Positions 1 to 7,762 of a stretch of 64,000 nucleotides of DNA are shown piece after piece; the first letter of the stretch is position 1; the number at the start of each line of letters is the position of its first letter. Below the pieces are notes generated by a model. The model made no database searches, was not told where the DNA came from, and worked only from the letters and a program-made list of their open reading frames with translations. The DNA is taken from assembly GCF_007828865.1 (NCBI RefSeq), contig NZ_VIVK01000001.1:5270001-5334000 (forward strand), in the 5' to 3' direction. The DNA comes from Kribbella amoyensis. Lineage in GTDB: Bacteria > Actinomycetota > Actinomycetes > Propionibacteriales > Kribbellaceae. The translations under genes were made by a program, and so were the position numbers.

Positions 1-2703
1 GGGACCACGGTCGTCGTCGGCGACAACGAGGTCGGCAAGTCCAGCCTGGTCGAGGCGTTCGGGCTGGTCTTCGATCTGCCGGACGACTCGAAGTCCAAGC
101 GGATCGTGGACATCCAGCCGGTCGGCCACGACGTCGGTCCCGAGGTGACCGCGGAGCTGACCCTGGGTGGCCGCGAGCTGACCTACACCAAGCGCTGGCT
201 GAAGGACCGCTCCACCGAGCTCACCGTCGTCGAGAGCGACGGCCGCCGGACGTCCTGGACCGGCCGCGAGGCGCACAACGAGGCCGAGCGGCTGTTCGCC
301 GAGCACGTCGACCCGGTGCTCTGGCAGACCTTGATGGTGAGCCAGGGCCAGTCGTTGGTGCTGCCGACCCCGGCCGACGCCGAGCCGCTGATCACCGCGG
401 TCACGGCCGAGTCCGGCACTCCCGTGGACGGCGCGTCGATGCCGTTGGTGAGCGCGGTCGAGCACGAGTACCTGCGGTACTGGACGCCGCGTGGCCGGCC
501 CACCGGGGAGTACGCGAAGTCGGCGCACGCGGTCGAGGCGGCCGAGCTGGTCCGCGCCCAGGCGGTCAAGGCGATGGAGGAGGTGCAGGCCGACATCCGT
601 CGCGCCGAGCGGCTCACCCTGGACCTGGACGACCTGAGCACCCGGCTGGCCGAGCACCTGAAGTCGGTCGAGGAGCTGCGCGAGCGGAAGAAGGCGACCG
701 ACGAGATCCTGCTCCGCCGGGACTCGGTCCGCGCGCGGGCGGAGACGGCGCGGGCCCGGCTGGAGAACCACACCCGGACCAGGGTCGAGCGGGAGCGGTT
801 GCTCGCGGACGTCGAGCGGTTCACCCAGGCCGCGGCCGAGTTCGCGGACCGCCGGATCGACGCGGAGACCGTGGCGAAGAAGGCGGCCGAGACCGTGCAC
901 GCCGCGGAGACTGCGCTGGCCGAGGTCGTCGAGCTGAAGGACGCCCGCCGCGCCGAGGTGCAGACCGCGGAGCAGAAGGTCGCCGAGCTGACCGACCGGG
1001 CCGAGCTGGACCGGTTGCTGGGGCTGCAGACCGAGCTGGTCGAGGTCCGGTCCCGGATCGCGGCCGCGTCCGCGGTGCTCGACGGGATCCGGGTCACCGA
1101 CGAGATCGTGACCGACCTGGAGGACGCGCGCGCCAAGGTGGTCGAGGCCCGCGCGGCACTCGCGGCCGGCGTCCCGGACGTGCACGTACGCCGGGTCGGG
1201 GCCGAGGTGGTCGCGTTGTCGGGCACCGGCCTGGACGGCGGGGGATCACCGGTGCCCGCGGAGCTCGACGAAGGCGCCGAGGTGTCGCTCCTGGTCTCCG
1301 GCGAGCTCGTCGTCGGCGTACCGGGGCAGGTCGAGGTCACCGTCCGCGCGGGAGGTGAGGCGGCGACGCTGCGCTCCTTGGTGGACGAGGCGGTGCGCCG
1401 TGAGAAGGACCTGCTGAAGCGCGCCGGTGTACGGGATCTGCCGGCGGCGCGGGAGTTGCTCCGCAAGGGCGAGAAGTCATCGGCGGAGTTGCAGGAGGCG
1501 CGGCGGACCGAGCGGTCGCTGACGTCCGGGGGAGACCCGGGTGAGCGGATCGCGGTGCTGTGCGCGCGGCTCGGGATCACGGACTCCGAGCCCGAGGAGG
1601 AGGAAGAGCCACCGGCCAAGGGCAAGCAGCCGATCGTCGAGGACGTGCCTGGGCAGATGTCGCTGTTCGAGGAGTTCGAGGAGGACACCTTCGACTTCGA
1701 CGACCTGGTGATCCCGGCCGCCGCGGCCCCGGGGGACCTGGCCGGTGCGCAGCTGCTGCTGGAGGGCGCGCGGACCGAGTTCGCGACCGCCGAGCGGTTG
1801 CTGGCGGACGCGGAGTTCGCGGCGGCTCAGGCGCGGAAGGCCGCCGACGAGGACCGGTCCGAGGCGCAGCAGGCCCGGGCGCGGGCGGAGCTGGCGGCCG
1901 AGCGGGTCGCCGCTGCCGAGGAGGCGCTGGACGCCGCACGGACGGTACTGCCGGACGACCAGGTCGAGGCCGAGGAAGAGAAGGCCACGGCCGACGTCGA
2001 GACCGTGCTGGACGAGCTGACCGTCGTGCAGGAGCAGGCCGATGCCGCCGGTGCCGACGAGGTCGCGGGTGATCTGGCGGACGCGCTGGCCGTGGCCGGC
2101 CGGCTGCAGGGCGAGCGGGACACCTTGCGGGATTCGCTGCGGACGACCGAGGGCCGGCTGGAGCAGTCCGGGCGCGACGGGCTGGCGACCCGGCAGGACA
2201 CGGCCGAGTTGGAGCTGGCGGCACTGCGCGCGGAGTACGAGGGCCTGAACCGTCGTGCGGACGCGGCCCGGCGGGTGCACGAGACGCTGGGCCGGCATCG
2301 GGCGGAAGCACAGACGAAATACGCCGAGCCGTTGCAGACGCGGATCGAGGCGCTCGGCCGGAGCGTGTACGGACCGACCTTCCGGGTGTGGCTGGACGAC
2401 GACCTGGCCGTCGCCGAGCGGGAGCTGGAGGGCGCGCGGCTCCGGGTCGAGGCGCTGTCGACGGGTGCTCAGGAGCAGCTGGCGATCATCACCCGGCTCG
2501 CGATCAGCCACCTGGTCAGTACCGGCGACAACAGCGTCCCGGTCATCTTCGACGACGCCCTCGGCTGGTCCGACAAGGGCCGCCTCCGCGACATGGGCGC
2601 CCTGCTCGGCCGGGCCGGCGACCACGGTCAGGTCATCATCCTGACCTGCATGCCGGAACGCTACGAGTACGTCCCCCGCGCCACCTTCATCAAGCTGGGT
2701 TAG
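1..2703 (+). CDS. SbcC/SMC-like AAA ATPase, 5' end outside window
   Basis: The reading frame is already open at base 1, so the start lies upstream; 900 codons are visible. A Walker A loop (GDNEVGKSS) sits at visible residues 7-15. Long Glu/Ala/Arg-rich coiled-coil arms follow (about 170-290 and 580-780), with an acidic, proline-containing stretch near 520-580. The C-terminal half-site has an ABC-like signature (LSTGAQEQ, about 819), a Walker B with two Asp (VIFDDALG, about 851) and a TCMPERY segment. This head-coil-coil-head order is that of RecF/SbcC/SMC proteins in DNA repair. An SbcD-like nuclease could lie upstream, but it is outside the window. The stop overlaps the stop of the next, convergent gene. 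Family is firm; exact role is inferred. Confidence 0.9.
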   Translation, partial: GTTVVVGDNEVGKSSLVEAFGLVFDLPDDSKSKRIVDIQPVGHDVGPEVTAELTLGGRELTYTKRWLKDRSTELTVVESDGRRTSWTGREAHNEAERLFAEHVDPVLWQTLMVSQGQSLVLPTPADAEPLITAVTAESGTPVDGASMPLVSAVEHEYLRYWTPRGRPTGEYAKSAHAVEAAELVRAQAVKAMEEVQADIRRAERLTLDLDDLSTRLAEHLKSVEELRERKKATDEILLRRDSVRARAETARARLENHTRTRVERERLLADVERFTQAAAEFADRRIDAETVAKKAAETVHAAETALAEVVELKDARRAEVQTAEQKVAELTDRAELDRLLGLQTELVEVRSRIAAASAVLDGIRVTDEIVTDLEDARAKVVEARAALAAGVPDVHVRRVGAEVVALSGTGLDGGGSPVPAELDEGAEVSLLVSGELVVGVPGQVEVTVRAGGEAATLRSLVDEAVRREKDLLKRAGVRDLPAARELLRKGEKSSAELQEARRTERSLTSGGDPGERIAVLCARLGITDSEPEEEEEPPAKGKQPIVEDVPGQMSLFEEFEEDTFDFDDLVIPAAAAPGDLAGAQLLLEGARTEFATAERLLADAEFAAAQARKAADEDRSEAQQARARAELAAERVAAAEEALDAARTVLPDDQVEAEEEKATADVETVLDELTVVQEQADAAGADEVAGDLADALAVAGRLQGERDTLRDSLRTTEGRLEQSGRDGLATRQDTAELELAALRAEYEGLNRRADAARRVHETLGRHRAEAQTKYAEPLQTRIEALGRSVYGPTFRVWLDDDLAVAERELEGARLRVEALSTGAQEQLAIITRLAISHLVSTGDNSVPVIFDDALGWSDKGRLRDMGALLGRAGDHGQVIILTCMPERYEYVPRATFIKLG

Positions 2704-2921
2704 AGGTCGTCGGGGGAGCCCTGCTGGGCCTTGCGGTCAGCCGCTGACTGCTGTTCCTGGTGGGTCGCGTAGGCGGTCGTGTGGTACGCCTCGTTGTACG
2801 CGGCCATGGCTCCGCCGAGGGCTGCTCCGGCGGTGCCGCGGCGGCGGGACCAGGCTGCCAGGAGGGTGAAGACCCCGATGGTGGCCGCCAGGCCCGCCAG
2901 CGCGATCAGGTACGGAAGCAT
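2700..2921 (-). CDS. Small single-pass membrane protein, unknown function
   Basis: This 73-residue protein begins with a membrane segment (residues 2-24, LIALAGLAATIGVFTLLAAW), then RRR, then a polar Ala/Gln-rich tail, suggesting an anchored protein with a short cytoplasmic tail. A longer in-frame start exists at 2984, but the ATG at 2921 is preferred: TACGCT lies six bases upstream and there is no Shine-Dalgarno, which fits leaderless transcription. Its stop overlaps that of the convergent ATPase gene. I do not recognise the family. Confidence 0.6.
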   Translation of the reverse strand: MLPYLIALAGLAATIGVFTLLAAWSRRRGTAGAALGGAMAAYNEAYHTTAYATHQEQQSAADRKAQQGSPDDL

Positions 2922-2927
2922 GCTCCG

Positions 2928-2933
2928 AGCGTA
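2928..2933 (-). promoter_or_regulatory. -10 element, probable leaderless promoter of the small membrane protein
   Basis: TACGCT on the minus strand, six bases before the ATG at 2921. No Shine-Dalgarno is present. No clear -35 element is seen. Confidence 0.4.
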
Positions 2934-2934
2934 G

Positions 2935-3654
2935 TCACGCCATGGCGATGAGCGCGGCCGGTGGGAAGGTCGGGCTGGTCGCACCCGGGGCGTTCTCCAC
3001 GGTGATGCCGAGGGCGACCTTGTTGGCGAGGCCGCCCTGGATGACCGTCGTGGTCTCCGGTCCGGCCAGGCCGACCGAGTGCGGGGTGTTCGACCGGTCC
3101 ATCAGCCAGAGCTGGTACGTCTTCCCGTCGGGCAGCGCCCGCAGCCCGTGCAGCAGGACGATCGCGCGATCCTGGCTCGGCGACATCACGATCGTCGCGC
3201 GGCCACCGCCCTCGACCGCGTCCCGTGCCGTCTTCGCGTCCGGCTGGGCGAGCAGGGCGGCGAGCTCCTCGTTCTGCCGCTCGGTCCGCTGGTTCTCGCG
3301 GTACTGGTCGATCGCGATCCCGCCGGCGCCCGCGACCGCGAGACCGGCCGCGGCGAGCGAGAAGAACGAGCGCCGGCTCATCCGGCTCTTCTTCACCTTG
3401 AGCGGTTCGGCCGAGCGCAGTACCGGCGGCAACTGCCGGGTGGTCGCGACCTCGGCCAGGACCCGGGCCTTCAGGGCCGGCGGAGGTGGCGTACCGACCG
3501 CGGTGCCGAGCTTGGTGCTCGCTTCCCGCAGTTCGGCGACCTCGGCACTGCAGGCGGCGCAGTCGGCGAGGTGCGCCTCGAACTCGATCCGCTCGTCCTC
3601 GGGCAGAGCGTTCAGCACGTACGGTCCGGTCAACGCGTGCACGTCCGGTGTCAT
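2935..3654 (-). CDS. RskA-type zinc-binding anti-sigma factor
   Basis: This is a 239-residue protein. The N-terminal cytoplasmic part carries an H-x3-C-x2-C zinc anti-sigma motif (H28, C32, C35). A single hydrophobic segment lies at about 98-115, followed by an extracytoplasmic domain ending in the RskA-like stretch around YQLWLMDR (about 180-187). It lies eight bases behind the sigma-factor gene, so the pair should be cotranscribed. The protein should hold the sigma factor until regulated proteolysis. The membrane segment is preceded by SRRSFFSL (93-100), which resembles a twin-arginine signal. The frame runs further upstream, but that part lies inside the sigma gene and is not its own sequence. 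Confidence 0.9.
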   Translation of the reverse strand: MTPDVHALTGPYVLNALPEDERIEFEAHLADCAACSAEVAELREASTKLGTAVGTPPPPALKARVLAEVATTRQLPPVLRSAEPLKVKKSRMSRRSFFSLAAAGLAVAGAGGIAIDQYRENQRTERQNEELAALLAQPDAKTARDAVEGGGRATIVMSPSQDRAIVLLHGLRALPDGKTYQLWLMDRSNTPHSVGLAGPETTTVIQGGLANKVALGITVENAPGATSPTFPPAALIAMA

Positions 3655-3662
3655 CGTCCCCC

Positions 3663-4262
3663 TCACCTCCCCGTCACTCCCAGGCAGTCGCGCAACCGGA
3701 TCAACCCGTCCCGCATCCGCGCCTTGATCGTCGCCAGCTTCGCGTCCAGCAGTTCGGCCACCTCGCGGTACGAGTATCCGCCGTAGTAGGCCAGCGTCAC
3801 CGACTCCCGTTGCAGCTCGGTCAACGCGGACAGGCAGTGCCGGACCTGCTCCACCTCCAGATTCGTGGTGACCGCCTCGGCCACCTCGTCGTACTCCGGG
3901 CTCGCGGAGGCGGCCGCGACCGCCTGCTCCCGGTCGGTCGCGGACTGCTCGGAGCGGACCCGGTCGATCGCCCGCCGATGCGCCATCGTGAGAATCCACG
4001 AGGTCGGCGAGCCACGGTCGGCGTCGTACCGGGTGGCGGTCCGCCAGACCTCGACCATCACCTCCTGGGTGACCTCCTCGGACTGGGCCGGATTCCGGAG
4101 CACCCGCCGGATCAGGCCGTACACCCGCGGCACCATCTGGTCGTACAGCTGGCTGAACGCGTCCGAGTCGCCCCGCGCGACCCGCGCCATCAGGTCCACG
4201 GGCGTACTGCCGCCCGGCCCGACCGCCACGGGCCACGGCAAGGCCGTCGACTCCTCGCTCAC
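3663..4262 (-). CDS. sigK: ECF RNA polymerase sigma factor, SigK-like
   Basis: This 199-residue protein has sigma-70 region 2 at about 30-97 (core binding and -10 recognition; the segment around EEVTQEVMVEVWR is typical) and region 4 at about 140-195 (helix-turn-helix around YSYREVAELL). The GTG start at 4262 is chosen because AGAGGA lies about ten bases upstream. The partner anti-sigma gene follows directly, matching the SigK-RskA arrangement known in mycobacteria. The gene symbol rests on family resemblance and the neighbour. Its regulon cannot be read from the window. Confidence 0.88.
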   Translation of the reverse strand: MSEESTALPWPVAVGPGGSTPVDLMARVARGDSDAFSQLYDQMVPRVYGLIRRVLRNPAQSEEVTQEVMVEVWRTATRYDADRGSPTSWILTMAHRRAIDRVRSEQSATDREQAVAAASASPEYDEVAEAVTTNLEVEQVRHCLSALTELQRESVTLAYYGGYSYREVAELLDAKLATIKARMRDGLIRLRDCLGVTGR

Positions 4263-4329
4263 AGGCGCATCCTCTTCGATCGCTCGATCAGTACGCCTCC
4301 CCTTCGGAGCCGCGGCCCGGGCGGATGGG

Positions 4330-5160
4330 TCAGCCGTGGAGTACCCGTTCCGGCGCCGCGTAGACGACGCACCGGTCCGGCCGGGTGAAGCCGACCAGGG
4401 TGACGCCGAACCGCCGGGCCAGGTCGACCGCGAGGCTGGACGGCGCACCGACCGCGACGATCATGCCGAGGCCCGCGGCGACCGCCTTCTGGACGATCTC
4501 GTACCCCGCGCGGCCGCTGACCGCGAGCACCAGACCGCTCCGGGTCTGCTGGTTCAGCACGGTCCAGCCGACCACCTTGTCGACCGCGTTGTGCCGGCCG
4601 ACGTCCTCCTTCACGATCACCCGGTCGCCCGTCGCCGTGAACAACCCGGCCGCGTGCAACCCGCCGGTCCGCCCGAACGTCGGCTGGGCCTCGCGGAGCA
4701 GGTCGGGCAACCGGCGGACCACGTCCACGGGGACCTGGACCGGGTCGACCGGGGCGTAGTCGCGCTCGGCGAGTTCGTCGAGGCTCTGCTGACCGCAGAC
4801 GCCGCACGCGGCCGACGTCACGCCGTACCGCTGGGGTGGTTCGCGGTCCGGGGGTCCGTCGAAAGTGACCGTGACGGTGTTGAACTGCTGCTCCCTGGTC
4901 AGCTTCACATCGGTGCAGTAGGCAACGGTCCGGATCGCGTCCGGGCGGACCGCGAAGCCCTCGCCGAGACAGAAGCCGGCCGCGAGCTCGAAGTCCGAAC
5001 CAGGTGTCCGCATCGTCACCACCAGCGGCTCGGCCGGGCGGCCGGGCCACTCCAGCCGGAGCTCCAGCGGTTCCTCGGTCACCACGACGTCCTCGCGCCG
5101 GGACGTGCGCTCACCGTCGAGCACCTCGACCTTGAACCTGGTGACCGGCCCTCTGCTCAT
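4330..5160 (-). CDS. fdhD: FdhD, sulfurtransferase for formate dehydrogenase
   Basis: This 276-residue protein is of the usual FdhD length. FdhD moves sulfur from a cysteine desulfurase to the molybdenum cofactor of formate dehydrogenases. The conserved CGVCG loop is at C119/C122, matching the Cys pair needed for sulfur transfer in the Escherichia coli protein, and RTGGLHAAGLF and KEDVGRHNA segments follow. No formate dehydrogenase gene is in the window. The start has no Shine-Dalgarno but has TAGATT six bases upstream. It is divergent from the deformylase-like gene. Confidence 0.95.
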   Translation of the reverse strand: MSRGPVTRFKVEVLDGERTSRREDVVVTEEPLELRLEWPGRPAEPLVVTMRTPGSDFELAAGFCLGEGFAVRPDAIRTVAYCTDVKLTREQQFNTVTVTFDGPPDREPPQRYGVTSAACGVCGQQSLDELAERDYAPVDPVQVPVDVVRRLPDLLREAQPTFGRTGGLHAAGLFTATGDRVIVKEDVGRHNAVDKVVGWTVLNQQTRSGLVLAVSGRAGYEIVQKAVAAGLGMIVAVGAPSSLAVDLARRFGVTLVGFTRPDRCVVYAAPERVLHG

Positions 5161-5166
5161 ACCGCC

Positions 5167-5172
5167 AATCTA
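5167..5172 (-). promoter_or_regulatory. -10 element, probable leaderless promoter of fdhD
   Basis: TAGATT on the minus strand, six bases before the fdhD ATG, with no ribosome binding site between. Confidence 0.42.
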
Positions 5173-5257
5173 TGTCAGCCCTCCGCGAGGCGCCGCCGCT
5201 CCGGACCTACCTGGTCCCGAGAATGGGGTGACCGCCCAGCCGACGGACGGAGGAGAC

Positions 5258-6007
5258 GTGCGCATCACCAGGCGTACCCTGCTGGCCGGCACGGCGACCG
5301 CCCCGCTGACCGGACTGCTCAGCCCTCGAGGAGTGACCCAAGGAGTGACACCGCAGACGATGACTGGCGCGACGACGATCAAGGACGCGATCACCGGTTT
5401 GCTCGACAAGTACGGCGACGAGGACGGGGTGGCGCCGATCGTCTCGCTCGGTGATCCGGTGCTCCGGCAGCCGGCCGCGTTGTACGACGGCCAGGTGGAC
5501 GACCAGGTACTGAGCGAGTTCGTGGCGTTGCTGCGCCGGACGATGCTGACGGCGCCCGGGGTCGGAGGCGCGGCGCCCCAGGTCGGGATCCCGATCCAGG
5601 TCGCCGTGCTCGAGGATCCGGCGCCCGTGTCGGCCGAGGTGGCCGAGGCGCGGCAGCGGTACCCGCTGGAGTTCTTCGCCGTGGTCAACCCGGAGTACGC
5701 GGCACTGGACGGACGGCGGCGTGGCTTCTTCGAAGGCTGCCTGAGCATGCCCGGGTACACCGGCGTCGTGAACCGTCATCTCGCGGTCGAGGCGACGTAC
5801 TTCGATCCGGCCGGCACACCACAACGGCGGGAGCTGACTGGCTGGCAGGCGCGGATCTTCCAGCACGAGACCGACCACCTGGGCGGCACCGTGTACGTCG
5901 ACAAGGTGGAGACCCGCTCGCTCTGCACGACGCAGAACTACCTGGACCACTGGGACGCCCCGGTCCCGGCCAGAGCCGCCGAGGTCCTCGGCTTCGAGCT
6001 CGCCTAG
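5258..6007 (+). CDS. Peptide deformylase homologue with an apparent Tat signal
   Basis: This 249-residue protein carries all three deformylase motifs: GVGGAAPQ (101-108), EGCLS (159-163, metal ligand C161) and HETDH (203-207, metal ligands and catalytic Glu). A metal-dependent hydrolase removing formyl groups is therefore likely. The GTG start at 5258 follows GGAGGAGAC at a good distance. From it the protein starts with ITRRTLLAG and a moderately hydrophobic stretch, resembling a twin-arginine export signal. A cytoplasmic form could start at Met35 (5360), but no ribosome binding site precedes it. The stop overlaps the convergent kinase gene in the tetramer CTAG. Export is inferred. Confidence 0.85.
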   Translation: MRITRRTLLAGTATAPLTGLLSPRGVTQGVTPQTMTGATTIKDAITGLLDKYGDEDGVAPIVSLGDPVLRQPAALYDGQVDDQVLSEFVALLRRTMLTAPGVGGAAPQVGIPIQVAVLEDPAPVSAEVAEARQRYPLEFFAVVNPEYAALDGRRRGFFEGCLSMPGYTGVVNRHLAVEATYFDPAGTPQRRELTGWQARIFQHETDHLGGTVYVDKVETRSLCTTQNYLDHWDAPVPARAAEVLGFELA

Positions 6008-6984
6008 CACCAGCCTCGACGGGCGGCGAGCCAGTCGAGGAAGGTCCACGCGTACAGGCGTTGGTGGCGCCGTAGTTCCGGCGTACAGCCGCGCGGTGGT
6101 GGGGCGTCGAGGTCGCTCAGCATGTAGGCGGCGATGACCGCGGCGAAGCAGTCCAGGTCGTCGGCCGGGACATCCGCGGTCAACGGGCTGCGCCGGATCG
6201 CGGCGGCCGTGTCGATGCCGTGGTGCTGCGCGATCGGCAGCAGGCCGGCCCAGTCGAGCCAGGCCGGTCCGAGCGCGAGCCAGTTCCAGTCGACGGTCCA
6301 GCACCGACCGGCCGGGTCGATCAGCAGGTTGTCGGGCCGCAGGTCGTTGTGCGTCGCCGAGTCACCGGCCAATGCCACGGGGTACCGGCTCACCAGGTCC
6401 GCGAACTCGGGGATCGCGCCCTCCAACCACGGCTGGAAGCCGGTCGGCAACGGCCGGTCACCGCTGCGTACCTGCTCTGGCACCCGGACCTCGTCGCCCA
6501 CGACGGCGCTGAACAGCTTCAACCCGGGCAGCGGTGACGGGGTGAGCGCGGACGCCATCGTCTCGCAGGTCGCGGTGACGGCCGCGAAGTCGTCGGCGGT
6601 CCACGGTGACCCGGGCATCCGGCCGTCGATCCGTGCCGAGATCACCGCGAACCAGCGGGTCTCGTCGTCGGCGGCGTGGGCGGTCGCGACGATCTCGGGG
6701 ACCCGGATCGCGCTCGGCAGCTGGGGCACGATCTCGGCCTCGCGCTGGTACGCGCGGTAGGCGTGCAGCGACTCGGGAGCGGCCTTGACGAAGACCTCCC
6801 GGCCGTCCGCCAGCGTGACCGCGGCCGCGAACCCGCCGGTGAACCCGGACCCGACCGGTGGCCCGGCAGTGCGGATCTCGGTGCCAAGGGCAACGACCAG
6901 GGAGCGCCGGAGTACCTCGGGCAGGGTGCGCCAGGACGGACGTGCCGAGGTGTTGGCGTAGTCGACGACGGGTGGTCCGGCCAT
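6004..6984 (-). CDS. Aminoglycoside phosphotransferase-fold kinase (APH family)
   Basis: This is a 326-residue protein with the APH/choline-kinase fold. The catalytic loop reads HNDLRPDN, followed by the metal-binding Asp in VDWNW. An N-terminal lobe has a glycine-rich segment (GSGFTGGFAA) and the ATP-binding Lys in VFVKAA. It probably phosphorylates a small hydroxylated molecule; nothing shows that it confers drug resistance. The start at 6984 is chosen because TACCGT lies six bases before it; the frame is open further upstream. The stop overlaps the deformylase stop. Confidence 0.82.
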   Translation of the reverse strand: MAGPPVVDYANTSARPSWRTLPEVLRRSLVVALGTEIRTAGPPVGSGFTGGFAAAVTLADGREVFVKAAPESLHAYRAYQREAEIVPQLPSAIRVPEIVATAHAADDETRWFAVISARIDGRMPGSPWTADDFAAVTATCETMASALTPSPLPGLKLFSAVVGDEVRVPEQVRSGDRPLPTGFQPWLEGAIPEFADLVSRYPVALAGDSATHNDLRPDNLLIDPAGRCWTVDWNWLALGPAWLDWAGLLPIAQHHGIDTAAAIRRSPLTADVPADDLDCFAAVIAAYMLSDLDAPPPRGCTPELRRHQRLYAWTFLDWLAARRGWC

Positions 6985-6990
6985 GCGCAG

Positions 6991-6996
6991 ACGGTA
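6991..6996 (-). promoter_or_regulatory. -10 element, probable leaderless promoter of the APH-fold kinase
   Basis: TACCGT on the minus strand, six bases before the ATG at 6984. Confidence 0.4.
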
Positions 6997-7130
6997 GTTG
7001 CAACGAGCCCGTTCACGCGCGCTCTTTTCGGTGCCATCGCGCACGAGCCCGTGAACTCGGCCGAGCCGGAGCCCTCCAGGTTGCTGTCTCGAAGGGCGAG
7101 GCCGCACCGGGGGAGCGGCCGGCCAGCGGT

Positions 7131-7136
7131 TACCGT
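7131..7136 (+). promoter_or_regulatory. -10 element, probable leaderless promoter of the TRIC gene
   Basis: TACCGT, six bases before the GTG at 7143. It supports that start over the ATG at 7155. Confidence 0.4.
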
Positions 7137-7142
7137 GCGGCC

Positions 7143-7760
7143 GTGGACGGTTCGATGGCGCTGCACGTGTTCGACCTGGTCGGGATCTTCGTCTTCGGGA
7201 TCACCGGGGCCCTGGTCGGGGTCCGGAAGAACCTCGACGTGTTCGGCATCCTGGTGCTGTCCCTGGTCACCGGGCTCGGTGGCGGCTTCCTGCGGGACGT
7301 CCTGATCGGGGCGACGCCACCGGCCGCGCTGCAGGACTGGCGGTACCTGGTGGTCCCCGTCGTGGCCGGGCTGGTGACGTTCTTCCTGCATCCCCGGATC
7401 GGCCGGGTCGAGCGGCTGGTGAACATCTTCGACGCCGCCGGGCTGGCCCTGTTCTGCGTGATCGGGGCCCGCAAGGCGCTCGAGGTCGGGCTGTCGCCGT
7501 TGTCGGCCGCGATGCTCGGCACCATCTCCGGGATCGGCGGCGGCGTCATCCGCGACGTCCTGTCCGGCCGCGTCCCGGTGGTACTGCGGTCCGAGATCTA
7601 CGCCACCCCGGCCTTCCTCGGCGCCGGCATCGTGGTGCTCGCCTCGGCGTTCGACTACGACGCGCTCTGGGTACCGTTCGCGGCCGCGGTGGTCTGCTTC
7701 CTGATCCGCCTCGTCGCCATCCGCCGCGGCTGGAACGCCCCGCTGCCGCGGACCACCTGA
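7143..7760 (+). CDS. TRIC/YadS family cation channel protein
   Basis: This 205-residue membrane protein has two repeated halves, each with a glycine-rich segment followed by RDV (TGLGGGFLRDVL and SGIGGGVIRDVL). This is the hallmark of the prokaryotic TRIC (UPF0126) family, which forms trimeric potassium-permeable channels. About seven membrane segments are predicted by eye. The frame is open far upstream, but homology begins near FDLVGIFVFGITGAL. The GTG at 7143 is favoured by the TACCGT hexamer before it; ATG 7155 is the alternative. The convergent MFS gene ends two bases away. Confidence 0.88.
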   Translation: MDGSMALHVFDLVGIFVFGITGALVGVRKNLDVFGILVLSLVTGLGGGFLRDVLIGATPPAALQDWRYLVVPVVAGLVTFFLHPRIGRVERLVNIFDAAGLALFCVIGARKALEVGLSPLSAAMLGTISGIGGGVIRDVLSGRVPVVLRSEIYATPAFLGAGIVVLASAFDYDALWVPFAAAVVCFLIRLVAIRRGWNAPLPRTT

Positions 7761-7762
7761 CG

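Noticed and set aside
4330..6007. Functional link between fdhD and the neighbouring deformylase through formate
   Set aside because: The genes are divergent with separate signals, and FdhD acts on molybdenum enzymes, not on formate release. Adjacency alone is too weak.
6004..6984. Antibiotic-resistance role for the APH-fold protein, and likewise for the nucleotidyltransferase at 49277
   Set aside because: Both folds have many members acting on cell metabolites. No resistance gene context, regulator or mobile element accompanies them.
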